NCBI GenBank assembly: GCA_000156115.1
Contig: DS995276.1
Location: 624,017 to 688,016, forward strand
DNA from: Rhodobacteraceae bacterium HTCC2083
Lineage (GTDB): Bacteria > Pseudomonadota > Alphaproteobacteria > Rhodobacterales > Rhodobacteraceae
Direction: 5' to 3'
Length of the DNA stretch: 64,000 nt
Part shown: positions 18,901 through 26,213 of the stretch, one piece after another
Layout of the letters: each line of letters begins with the position of its first letter
How positions within the stretch are numbered: position 1 is the first letter of the stretch
Made by a program: the position numbers and the translations under genes
Notes under the pieces: model-generated
What the model was told of the DNA's origin: nothing
Databases searched by the model: none
Seen by the model: only the letters and a program-made list of their open reading frames with translations

Positions 18901-19615
18901 CAAGCGGGAGGGCAACACGTCGCGCGTCTTCGGTTCCAAACCGGGCGCATATGGTGCAGGGTTACAAGCGATGATCGACGAACGCCTTTGGGCCGACAAG
19001 GCGGATCTGGCCGAGGCCTATCTAGAATGGGGCAGCTACGCTTATGGCGCAGGGAGCGAAGGCAAGCGAGATCGCAAAGGGTTTGAGACCCGTTTGAAAC
19101 AAACCGAAGCTATCGTGCAGAACCAAGACAATCGCGAGCATGATCTTCTGGACAGCGATGATTACTACCAGTTCGAAGGTGGCGCAGCCGCTGCGGTCAG
19201 CACCCTGCAAGGCAACGATCGCCCGATCTATCACAACGATCATTCCCGCCCTGAACGACCCGTTATCAGAACCCTGGATGAAGAAATCGGCCGCGTTGTG
19301 CGCAGTCGCGTTGTGAACCCCAAGTGGATCGACGGTGTGAAACGTCACGGCTATAAAGGCGCGTTCGAGATGGCCGCAACGGTCGATTACCTTTTCGCCT
19401 TTGCCGCGACGACGGGCGCAGTGCAGAATCATCATTTCGACCTCGTAGAATCGGCCTTCCTAGAGGATGACGACACCCGCGAGTTCATCGCGGATCACAA
19501 CGCCCCGGCCCTGCAAGAGATGGCAGAGCGATTCCAAGAGGCGATTGATCGCGGGCTTTGGACGCCGCGTTCTAACTCTGCGCGCGCGCGCATTGCGGGC
19601 CTATTGAGCCAGTAA
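15923..19615 (+). CDS. cobN: Cobaltochelatase subunit CobN
   Basis: The 1230-residue large subunit of the aerobic cobaltochelatase, which inserts cobalt into hydrogenobyrinic acid a,c-diamide with CobS and CobT (not in the window). Family landmarks are [48 protein letters not shown] and the C-terminal block ending with [20 protein letters not shown]. The length is near the family norm. It sits with cobW and cobO, and a sizeable antisense open frame inside it is not a gene. Confidence 0.97.
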   Translation: [1230 protein letters not shown]

Positions 19616-19707
19616 ACCACTGAAAAAACAAAGTTACGTCGGGTTCTATGCAGAACGCGCATAGCTGAGGTGCGTCTTTCGCATTTTACATTCCATTTAT
19701 TGCATGT

Positions 19708-19735
19708 ATTCATATTCGCAATACTGAATATGAAT
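19708..19735 (+). promoter_or_regulatory. Perfect dyad operator upstream of membrane gene
   Basis: ATTCATATTC-gcaatact-GAATATGAAT: 10-base arms with no mismatch and an 8-base spacer, ending 18 bases before the gene start. The inner part is ATTC-N8-GAAT, which I recall as the binding pattern reported for the sulfide-responsive ArsR-family repressor SqrR of Rhodobacter. A TTGCAT just before it (19700-19705) could be a -35 box. Confidence 0.75.
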
Positions 19736-19753
19736 TGCTCGAAAGGAAATCCC

Positions 19754-20962
19754 ATGCAAACCCGTTCCTCCGTCGCGTCTCAAAGCTACGCGCCGCTCTA
19801 CTTTCTCGCCTCGCTCGGTGCGGGCGGCCTTAGCGTTACGTTCTTCATGTTCCTGATGTTCTGGGTGCCGCATCCCGGCCGCCCCGTGCCAATTTTCGAG
19901 GACATTATGGCCGCCTTCCAAACAGGTGGCCTACCAATGCAAGCCGCTATCGTGATCGCCATGGTCGGCATCGCTGGCTTTGTAATCATCAACCTAAAAT
20001 CACTCATTTGGAATCTGCGCGCCTTTGCTGAGTTCAAGAAATCAGACGGCTACGAGAAATTCTCCAAATCCAACGCGGCCTCCACAGAATTGGCAATGCC
20101 TCTCGCGCTCGCTATGACCGTGAACGGCTTGTTCATCGTTGGCCTCGTCTTCGTTCCAGGCCTTTGGACGGTCATCGAGTACCTCTTCCCAGCAGCGCTG
20201 ATCGTCTTTGCTGGTATCGCGTTTATCGCCTTCCGTATGATCGCGCGCTTCATCGGCAATGTTGTTGCAGCGGGTAACTTCGACGACGCAACCAACGGCT
20301 CCTTCGCGCAAGCGACACCTGGTTTCGCGCTCGCAATGTCTGCGGTTGGCATGTCCGCCCCTGCCGCGATGAGCACCGTTCCTGCAACCGTCGCCATCTC
20401 GCTCGTGTTGTCCACAATCGTTGGCACAATCGCCGCGCTCTATGCTGCTATCGCGATCATCTCTGGTGTGATCAGCATGTTGCGCCACGGTGCAGCGCGG
20501 GAAGCCATCCCGACATTGATGATCACCGTCCCACTGATGACTGTTCTTGGCATCATGACTTTGCGCCAGAACCACGGTCTTCACGCGGCCTTTGATGTGC
20601 ATGCGGCCTCCACTGAAAACCTGATGCTGACGGCGCTGTTCCTCGCCGTTCAATTCGCCTTCCTCGGTCTTGGCCTTGTGGTTCTAAAAGCGCAGGGCTA
20701 CTGGAAAGACTTCCTCTTCGGTGAAAAGACTTCTGTCGGTTCCTACGCTTTGGTCTGCCCATTCGTTGCGCTGGCAGTCATGGGGCACTTCTTTGTCAAC
20801 AAAGGTCTGGTTGGCGCGGATGTGATCACCAAGTTCGGCGCGGCTTACTGGGGTGTCACAGCGCTCGCCATCGCGATGCAGCTGATCGCAATCGCCATGG
20901 TCTTCCGCCTGAACCGCCAGCACTTTAGCGTGGCTCCAGTGAACGCGGTTCCCGCTGAATAA
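19754..20962 (+). CDS. Multi-pass membrane protein, possibly TsoY-like
   Basis: This 402-residue protein has about ten hydrophobic helices and short loops. The ATG at 19754 (MQTRSSVASQSYAPLYF) is preceded by AAAGGAAAT. It resembles transporter-like membrane proteins that I associate with the name TsoY, but this is a weak recollection; no catalytic motif is visible. It lies between cobN and cobO yet has its own promoter region with a perfect dyad and its own terminator, so it is probably controlled separately from the cobalamin genes. Confidence 0.6.
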   Translation: MQTRSSVASQSYAPLYFLASLGAGGLSVTFFMFLMFWVPHPGRPVPIFEDIMAAFQTGGLPMQAAIVIAMVGIAGFVIINLKSLIWNLRAFAEFKKSDGYEKFSKSNAASTELAMPLALAMTVNGLFIVGLVFVPGLWTVIEYLFPAALIVFAGIAFIAFRMIARFIGNVVAAGNFDDATNGSFAQATPGFALAMSAVGMSAPAAMSTVPATVAISLVLSTIVGTIAALYAAIAIISGVISMLRHGAAREAIPTLMITVPLMTVLGIMTLRQNHGLHAAFDVHAASTENLMLTALFLAVQFAFLGLGLVVLKAQGYWKDFLFGEKTSVGSYALVCPFVALAVMGHFFVNKGLVGADVITKFGAAYWGVTALAIAMQLIAIAMVFRLNRQHFSVAPVNAVPAE

Positions 20963-20985
20963 GCCAAGCTAACAAAACTATCGAA

Positions 20986-21025
20986 AAGGGCGTTTGATCT
21001 GTTCAAGCGCCCTTTTTTCTTTTTC
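20986..21025 (+). terminator. Intrinsic terminator after membrane gene
   Basis: AAGGGCGTTTGA and TCAAGCGCCCTT pair over 12 positions with a single G-T wobble and a short loop, followed by TTTTTTCTTTTT. It lies 23 bases after the membrane gene and before cobO. Confidence 0.9.
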
Positions 21026-21071
21026 GCATCGCGCATATGGTTTGCCAAACCCTATGCGAAAGAGGCACCAA

Positions 21072-21677
21072 ATGAGCGATTCAGAACGTCACGCGATGAA
21101 GATGGCCAAGAAGAAGGCCGCTCGCGACAAGATCATGGCGACTAAGACCGACGAAAAGGGTCTGATCGTGGTGCATACGGGTAAGGGCAAGGGCAAAAGC
21201 TCTGCCGCGTTTGGGATGATTTTCCGCCACATCGCGCACGGCATGAAATGCGGCGTTGTGCAGTTTATCAAGGGCGGGATGAGCACGGGCGAGCGTGATC
21301 TGATCCTCGGCAAGTTCTCTGACATTTGTTCGTTCCACACGATGGGTGAAGGATTTACCTGGGAAACGCAGGATCGCGACCGCGACACTGAAATGGCGCA
21401 GGCCGCTTGGGAAAAAGCCAAGGAATTAATCCGCGATGAGAGCAATCGCATGGTGCTCTTGGACGAGATCAACATCGCGCTGCGCTATGATTATATCGAC
21501 GTGAACGAGGTGGTGACGTTCTTGGTCGAAGAGAAACCTGCGATGACCCACGTGGTGATGACAGGCCGCAATGCGAAGGATGATCTGATCGAGATCGCTG
21601 ATCTGGTGACAGAGATGGAGCTGGTGAAGCATCCGTTTAGATCAGGGGTTAAGGCTCAGATTGGGGTGGAGTTTTAG
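21072..21677 (+). CDS. cobO: Cob(I)yrinic acid a,c-diamide adenosyltransferase
   Basis: A 201-residue ATP:corrinoid adenosyltransferase of the CobO/CobA/BtuR type. The P-loop is HTGKGKGKSSAAFGM, with VVQFIKGG and the LLDEINIALRYDY (Walker-B-like) segments. It adenosylates the cobalt of the corrin ring after cobaltochelatase. The start at 21072 (MSDSERHAMKMAKKK) follows GAGGCACC; the frame is open further upstream into the terminator, which is not plausible as coding. Confidence 0.96.
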   Translation: MSDSERHAMKMAKKKAARDKIMATKTDEKGLIVVHTGKGKGKSSAAFGMIFRHIAHGMKCGVVQFIKGGMSTGERDLILGKFSDICSFHTMGEGFTWETQDRDRDTEMAQAAWEKAKELIRDESNRMVLLDEINIALRYDYIDVNEVVTFLVEEKPAMTHVVMTGRNAKDDLIEIADLVTEMELVKHPFRSGVKAQIGVEF

Positions 21678-21976
21678 GCCAAGAAGTCTTGAATTCTAGC
21701 GGTACGGAACAACTCTTGGCGGTAACTTGTAAATATAAAGTCCATACCGCTCGCTTCGAGCACTCCATATACAACCAATGCATCTAAGATTCTTAGCAAA
21801 TGATCTTCTAGAACTGAGATCAATTGCGCTATGGAGCGTGTAATATGTCCGTAGCCAGCGGGAAAGCAATCGGCGCGTTGCAACGCTTGCGAAACTTCCT
21901 GACGCGCGCCTTGCAAATCCTAAAACATAGAGCTGATAAAAACCTGATACCGCTTTTCCAAATCGCTTGTCCTCAC
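21674..21976 (-). pseudogene. Decayed DUF4062-type gene
   Basis: On the minus strand, the codons after GTG 21976 read RTSDLEKRYQVFISSMF, then an in-frame TAG (21920-21922), then DLQGARQEVSQALQRADCFPAG. This matches the start of DUF4062 proteins (KRYQVFVSSTFxDLxxERQ, then IPAGMELF). Right after PAG the sequence jumps to a winged-helix-like tail (ITRSIAQLISVLEDHLLRIL to IQDFLA), so a large internal part is deleted. The region is AT-rich compared with its neighbours. The N-terminus is clearly DUF4062-like; the identity of the tail is less sure. Confidence 0.65.
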
Positions 21977-22028
21977 ATTCGATTCGGTCAAGATGCACAC
22001 AACCACGGCGAGAGACAAGGAACCAGAT

Positions 22029-22376
22029 ATGCCCAAAACCCGCCTCCTGACTGAATTCGGCCAAGGCGCGTCCTTGCGTCGCCAGGACTACACACAGGCC
22101 GCAAAACGCGCCCTGCAAGATGCGCTTTGGCACAATTCCATCAACCTCGCGGAACTCTTCGGGAAAGAAAAAGAAGCGATGCTTATCGATGTGGAAGTAG
22201 GCGTTCAACAGCCCGACAAACTCGACACAGATGCACTGAAAGACATCTTCCCCTACGGTCAAATCACGATCAACGCCACGCAGGGCGGTCTCGACGTCCC
22301 CCGCCCCGATGGCAACCCCACCGTAATCGCTACAATCGCGATCAACGTGTCCCTCGATCTGGAGCCAGCAACATGA
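22029..22376 (+). CDS. Lin0512 family protein, first copy
   Basis: A 115-residue protein: KTRLLTEFGQGASLRRQDYT, then AAKRALQDALWHNSI, then VEVGVQQPDKLDTDALKDIFPYGQI and TQGGLDVPRPDG. These are the features of the Lin0512 family, whose function is not known to me. AAGGAA precedes the ATG at 22029. Its stop overlaps the start of a second, related gene (ATGA), so the pair probably forms one complex or acts together. Confidence 0.82.
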   Translation: MPKTRLLTEFGQGASLRRQDYTQAAKRALQDALWHNSINLAELFGKEKEAMLIDVEVGVQQPDKLDTDALKDIFPYGQITINATQGGLDVPRPDGNPTVIATIAINVSLDLEPAT

Positions 22377-22717
22377 CCGATCAACGCTTCATCATCGAAA
22401 TGGGCTCCGGCAACGATCAATACGGCATGGATTATACCAAGGCCGCCGCCCGCGCGATCGAGGACGCCATCCGCCACTCCGCTATCCCCATGCTCGCCGC
22501 GCGCGGCATTCCTCACACCGATATGCGCGTCCAAGTCACGATTGGCGTGCAAGAACCGGACAAGCTCAACACGGAGGCACTTAAAGCCGCCCTCCCGCGC
22601 GGCACCACAACAATAACCGCAACCCATGGCGGTCTCAACGTCGAGAACCCCGACACTGACAGCACAATCGTCATTGCTACTGCCGCGGTCGAAGCCTTCC
22701 TTCCAAAGCAAACATAA
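22373..22717 (+). CDS. Lin0512 family protein, second copy
   Basis: A 114-residue paralogue of the preceding gene: IIEMGSGNDQYGMDYTKAAA, then AIEDAIRHSAIP, VTIGVQEPDKLNTEALKAALP and ATHGGLNVENPD. The two share the block GVQxPDKLxTxALK and the GGLxV motif. The start is the overlapping ATGA at 22373. No catalytic residue can be named. Confidence 0.82.
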   Translation: MTDQRFIIEMGSGNDQYGMDYTKAAARAIEDAIRHSAIPMLAARGIPHTDMRVQVTIGVQEPDKLNTEALKAALPRGTTTITATHGGLNVENPDTDSTIVIATAAVEAFLPKQT

Positions 22718-22719
22718 AC

Positions 22720-22768
22720 TTCATCTTTCCAAATAAACTTCGGGGGTGAGGGGGCTGGCCCCCGTTCC
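22720..22768. repeat. Intergenic repeat with CCAAATA motif and G/C hairpin, copy 2
   Basis: TTCATCTTTCCAAATAAACT followed by TCGGGGGTGAGGGGGCTGGCCCCC. The first part is the same as the copy at 36301 over 22 bases, and the second part matches the hairpin of the copy at 8929. It starts just after the stop of the second Lin0512 gene. Confidence 0.65.
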
Positions 22769-22789
22769 AAGCTTGCCGCAAAGCATTAC

Positions 22790-22808
22790 TGGTCATATAA
22801 CTTGACCA
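22790..22808 (+). promoter_or_regulatory. FadR-type operator
   Basis: TGGTCA-N7-TGACCA, a symmetric site of the TGGT...ACCA type bound by FadR-subfamily GntR regulators. It is 19 bases upstream of the regulator gene, which suggests autoregulation of the regulator/SDR/GNAT operon. Confidence 0.7.
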
Positions 22809-22827
22809 ATCAGCAAGAAAGCGTCCC

Positions 22828-23604
22828 ATGCCGTTTCGTCCCGTCGAGCCCGAAAAACTCTCCACCGCGGTCATTCGCCAGATCGAGGATCTGATCCTGC
22901 GCGGCATCCTACGGCCCGGCGAACGCCTTCCATCAGAGCGCGAACTCTCTGAGCGTCTCTCCGTTTCGCGACCGTCTTTGCGCGATGCGATTGCAACCCT
23001 GCAAACAGATGGGCTGCTCACCTCCAAAGCAGGTGCAGGTGTTTTCGTTGCGGATGTCTTGGGGTCCGCCTTCTCACCGGCCCTGACCAGCCTTTTCGCG
23101 CGCCATGATGATGCGGTGTTCGACTACCTCTCCTTTCGCCGAGATATGGAAGGACTTGCCGCTGAGCGCGCCGCAAAACTCGGCTCGCAGACCGATCTGG
23201 ATGTGATCAATACCGTCTTTCAAAAGATGCAAACTGCGCATAACAAAAACGCACCTGAGGAAGAGGCGCAGCTGGATGCGGACTTCCATCTTGCGATCAT
23301 CGAGGCGAGCCATAATGTGATCATGCTCCATATGATGCGCTCCATGTATCAGCTTTTGCGCGAGGGCGTGTTTTACAATCGCCAAGTGATGTTCAAACAA
23401 CGTATGACCCGCGACGCGCTTTTAGAACAACACGCCAAGATCAATGATGCGCTTCAGGCCCGCGATCCAATCAACGCGCGCGCCGCCATCGTCACGCATT
23501 TAAGCTTCGTTGAGAGCGCATTGCGCGATGATGTAAAAGCGCAGGCTAATGAGTTGATCGCGCAGCAACGCTATGAACATGAAAAAACAAGAGGTCGCAA
23601 ATGA
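22828..23604 (+). CDS. FadR-subfamily GntR transcription regulator
   Basis: 258 residues with an N-terminal winged helix (LRPGERLPSERELSERLSVSRPSLRDAI, a textbook GntR helix-turn-helix) and a C-terminal FCD ligand-binding domain (about 90-230). In FCD proteins a bound metal helps sense organic acids. It overlaps the downstream dehydrogenase by four bases and has a matching operator just upstream, so it probably represses its own operon. The ligand is unknown. Confidence 0.9.
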   Translation: MPFRPVEPEKLSTAVIRQIEDLILRGILRPGERLPSERELSERLSVSRPSLRDAIATLQTDGLLTSKAGAGVFVADVLGSAFSPALTSLFARHDDAVFDYLSFRRDMEGLAAERAAKLGSQTDLDVINTVFQKMQTAHNKNAPEEEAQLDADFHLAIIEASHNVIMLHMMRSMYQLLREGVFYNRQVMFKQRMTRDALLEQHAKINDALQARDPINARAAIVTHLSFVESALRDDVKAQANELIAQQRYEHEKTRGRK

Positions 23605-24347
23605 AAGTCGCAATCGTCACAGGGGCCGCGCGCGGCATTGGACTGGCAACGACACGGCAATTCCTCACCAAAGGATGGCGTGTCGCAATGGTGGATTGGG
23701 ATGGCGATGAGCTCGCGTTAAGCGCGAAGAGCCTCGAAAACGTGATCACGCTCACCTACGACATTTCCCAAACCCAAGACGTTGCTCGCATCGTGTCGCA
23801 AACTCTGGATACTTTCGGCCAAATTGACGCGCTCGTGAACAACGCAGGCATCGCGGATTTTGGCCCGATTGAGCAAACCGATTTTGAGCGCTGGCGCAAG
23901 GTCATGTCGATCAATCTTGATGGCACCTTTCTTATGTCAGAGGCCGCGACAGAGGCGTTAAAGAAAACCAAAGGCGCGATTGTGAACATCGGATCCATCT
24001 CTGGCCTACGCGCCTCGACCCTGCGGGTGGCCTATGGCACGTCCAAAGCCGCCGTTATCCATCTCACCAAACAACAGGCCGCGGAGCTTGGCGAATACGG
24101 TATCCGTGCCAATTGCGTCTGCCCTGGCCCCGTGCGCACCAAATTGGCGATGGCTGTGCACACGCAGGATATTATCGACAGCTACCATGACGCAATCCCG
24201 CTCAATCGATACGGATCAGAGGACGAAATCGCTTCCGTTATCACCTTCCTCTGCTCATCCGAAGCTAGCTATGTAACTGGTCAAATCATCGCATCTGACG
24301 GCGGGTTTGAGAGCACGGGCGTCGGCCTACCAGCACTGCGCACATGA
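23601..24347 (+). CDS. SDR-family NAD(P)-dependent dehydrogenase
   Basis: A 248-residue classical short-chain dehydrogenase. The dinucleotide motif is TGAARGIG, followed by NNAGIADFGP, the catalytic serine in NIGSISG and YGTSK (Tyr/Lys pair). The GG..S terminal segment is also typical. It overlaps the regulator and the following GNAT by four bases each. The substrate is unknown; control by an FCD regulator suggests a sugar-acid or hydroxy-acid. Confidence 0.9.
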   Translation: MKVAIVTGAARGIGLATTRQFLTKGWRVAMVDWDGDELALSAKSLENVITLTYDISQTQDVARIVSQTLDTFGQIDALVNNAGIADFGPIEQTDFERWRKVMSINLDGTFLMSEAATEALKKTKGAIVNIGSISGLRASTLRVAYGTSKAAVIHLTKQQAAELGEYGIRANCVCPGPVRTKLAMAVHTQDIIDSYHDAIPLNRYGSEDEIASVITFLCSSEASYVTGQIIASDGGFESTGVGLPALRT

Positions 24348-24838
24348 TCATCCGCACCGAAACTCCCGCAGATATTGACGCGATATATGCGCTAACCGCC
24401 ACCGCCTTCGCGCACCAACCGTTCAGCGATGGATCAGAGCCTGACATCATCAACCGTCTGCGCGATGCGGGCGGGCTGCGCTTCTCGTTTGTGGCAGAAC
24501 GGGACGGGCAGATCTTGGGGCATGTCGCGCTTTCACCTGTTGCGATAAAAGGCCAAAGCAATTGGTTCGGCCTTGGCCCCATCGCCGTCATCCCAGAGCG
24601 TCAGAAACTAGGGATCGGCACAGCATTGATGAAACGCGCGCTTGCTGGGTTGCAACAGATCACCGCGAGTGGCTGCGTTTTGGTTGGTAATCCAGACTTC
24701 TATAGTCGCTTCGGGTTCATCTCCAACGGAGCGCTCACCTATTTCGACACGCCCACCCAATATGTGCAATTCACACAGCTCACAGGATCAGAGCCGCGCG
24801 GTGAAATCACCTATCACGACGCATTTGGCGGCGCTTAA
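24344..24838 (+). CDS. GNAT family N-acetyltransferase (YhbS-like)
   Basis: 164 residues beginning MIIRTETPADIDAIYALTATAF. Motif A is LGPIAVIPERQKLGIGTALM, followed by VLVGNPDFYSRFGF, which is typical of YhbS-like acetyltransferases. It is the last gene of the regulator/SDR operon, and its stop overlaps the convergent trmL stop by four bases. Confidence 0.88.
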   Translation: MIIRTETPADIDAIYALTATAFAHQPFSDGSEPDIINRLRDAGGLRFSFVAERDGQILGHVALSPVAIKGQSNWFGLGPIAVIPERQKLGIGTALMKRALAGLQQITASGCVLVGNPDFYSRFGFISNGALTYFDTPTQYVQFTQLTGSEPRGEITYHDAFGGA

Positions 24839-25320
24839 CCGCGCAATTGTGGCTTCATCGCCTGAAAAATTACAGCCGTCGCGACGTTGGCAAGGTTAAG
24901 AGAGCGGACCTTGTCACTCAGCATCGGCAAATGAAACACGCGGTCCTCAAGACCGTCCAACAATGACTTTGGTAAACCCGCTGATTCACACCCGAACACA
25001 AGATAACCGTCAGGATCATAATCAGGTTCATACAAGCTCTGCGCGCCGTGCTCTTCAAAAAAGTAGAGCTGATCACGCGTAGGTTTGCGGGCCTCTATGA
25101 AGGCCACCCAATCGTCATAAAGCGTGAGGTTCACATGTTTCCAATAGTCCGTCCCCGCACGACGCACGGATTTTTCATCCAATGAAAAGCCCAGCGGTTT
25201 GATCAAGATCAGTTCAAGGTTCAGCGCCACACAGGTGCGTCCGATAGCGCCTGTGTTCCAGGGGATTTCCGGCGTGACGAGGACGATTTTCATACGGGGG
25301 GTGGGCATGGTGTTGCGCAT
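24835..25320 (-). CDS. trmL: tRNA (cytidine(34)-2'-O)-methyltransferase TrmL
   Basis: A SPOUT-class methyltransferase of about 161 residues that methylates the wobble base of certain leucine tRNAs. The core is MKIVLVTPEIPWNTGAIGRT, then KPLGFSLDEKSVRRAGTDYW, LVFGCESAGLP and MLSDKVRSLNLANVATAVIF, with the knot motifs in the expected order. The start at 25320 (MRNTMPTPRMKIV) is preceded closely by AGGAAAG; the ATG ten codons later would give the canonical N-terminus but lacks a ribosome site. Confidence 0.93.
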   Translation of the reverse strand: MRNTMPTPRMKIVLVTPEIPWNTGAIGRTCVALNLELILIKPLGFSLDEKSVRRAGTDYWKHVNLTLYDDWVAFIEARKPTRDQLYFFEEHGAQSLYEPDYDPDGYLVFGCESAGLPKSLLDGLEDRVFHLPMLSDKVRSLNLANVATAVIFQAMKPQLRG

Positions 25321-25327
25321 CTTTCCT

Positions 25328-25361
25328 AGCGGCGACATAGTCTCGGTTTTATGTCACCGCT
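25328..25361 (-). promoter_or_regulatory. Leader hairpin of trmL
   Basis: AGCGGTGACATA and TATGTCGCCGCT (minus strand) pair over 12 bases with one mismatch around a 10-base loop. The stem ends next to the AGGAAAG ribosome site of trmL, so it could modulate translation. There is no T-run, so it is not an intrinsic terminator. Confidence 0.5.
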
Positions 25362-25404
25362 ATCTCGTTCAAAGCCCGATCACAATATTAGCCATTTCTA
25401 AAGA

Positions 25405-25839
25405 TTGGACCCGTTCGTGACCGATGTGCATTTCGCAGCGCTAGTTCCTGAATTATCGTGCTCAAACTTTCAAACTAGTCTCACGTTCTACAAAGATAAG
25501 CTTGGCTTCAAAATAATCTATGGACGCTCTGAAAATGGATTTGCCTGTATTGCATTAGGACACGCGCAAATCATGCTAGAACAAAGCAACGGGTTTTGGA
25601 GTACGGGTGAATTGCACAAACCCTATGGACGCGGCATCAACTTTCAAATTCTCGTGGAAAACGTTGAGAGTCTATACGAATATGTTATAAATCAAGGCGT
25701 CCCAGTTTTCGCGCACCTAGAAACTTCTTGGTATAGAATTGATCAGATTGAGCATGGGCAAAGCGAATTTTTAGTGCAGGATCCTGACGGCTATCTTTTA
25801 AGATTTAGCGAGCATCTAGGTGAACGGCCAGTTGTGTGA
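25405..25839 (+). CDS. VOC / bleomycin-resistance-like protein
   Basis: About 140 residues with the glyoxalase/bleomycin-resistance fold: LVPELSCSNFQTSLTFYKDK, then LGFKIIYGRSENGFACIALG, and the closing FLVQDPDGYLLRFSEHLGE. The start is either TTG 25405 or GTG 25417; the latter gives MTDVHFAALVPEL. The codon use is more AT-rich than that of the neighbours, suggesting recent acquisition. Proteins of this kind often bind bleomycin-type antibiotics, but the ligand here is not established. Confidence 0.85.
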   Translation: MDPFVTDVHFAALVPELSCSNFQTSLTFYKDKLGFKIIYGRSENGFACIALGHAQIMLEQSNGFWSTGELHKPYGRGINFQILVENVESLYEYVINQGVPVFAHLETSWYRIDQIEHGQSEFLVQDPDGYLLRFSEHLGERPVV

Positions 25840-25859
25840 AATTTAAACTTAGACAAACG

Positions 25860-26183
25860 CTACCCCGCCAACTCCGCCTCCAAGAACCGCTCGAACGCGT
25901 CCATGTCTAGTTCTTCGAATTGACCAAAGCTTTGCATCCACACGGACGCCTCTTTCATCGCGTTGGGCTCAATCTTGCACCACTTAACACGACCCCGCTT
26001 TTCTTGAGAAATCAAACCAGCCTTTGTGAGGATCACCAAATGTTTGGACACCGCCGCCAATGACATCTCGAAAGGTTCAGCAACATCTGTGACGGCCATA
26101 TCGTCCTCCAGCAGCATCGACAGGATCGCACGGCGGGTGGGGTCGGCAAGGGCCGCGAAGGTGGTGTCGAGGGATTGGCTCAT
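25860..26183 (-). CDS. ArsR-family transcription regulator
   Basis: 107 residues with the ArsR-type winged helix: FAALADPTRRAILSMLLEDD, then VTDVAEPFEMSLAAVSKHLVILTKAGLI. It has only one cysteine, so a thiol-based metal sensor is unlikely; it resembles the ArsR group often linked to SRPBCC proteins. A perfect TCAACCA-AA-TGGTTGA site lies 30 bases upstream of the start, suggesting self-control. Confidence 0.9.
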   Translation of the reverse strand: MSQSLDTTFAALADPTRRAILSMLLEDDMAVTDVAEPFEMSLAAVSKHLVILTKAGLISQEKRGRVKWCKIEPNAMKEASVWMQSFGQFEELDMDAFERFLEAELAG

Positions 26184-26213
26184 ACCGCCATAAACGCAAA
26201 GCGGAGTTGTTCG

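Noticed and set aside
21696-22262. A 188-codon minus-strand frame overlapping the first Lin0512 gene
   Set aside because: The DUF4062 remnant is in a neighbouring frame, and the plus-strand Lin0512 gene is well supported by a ribosome site and a paralogue.
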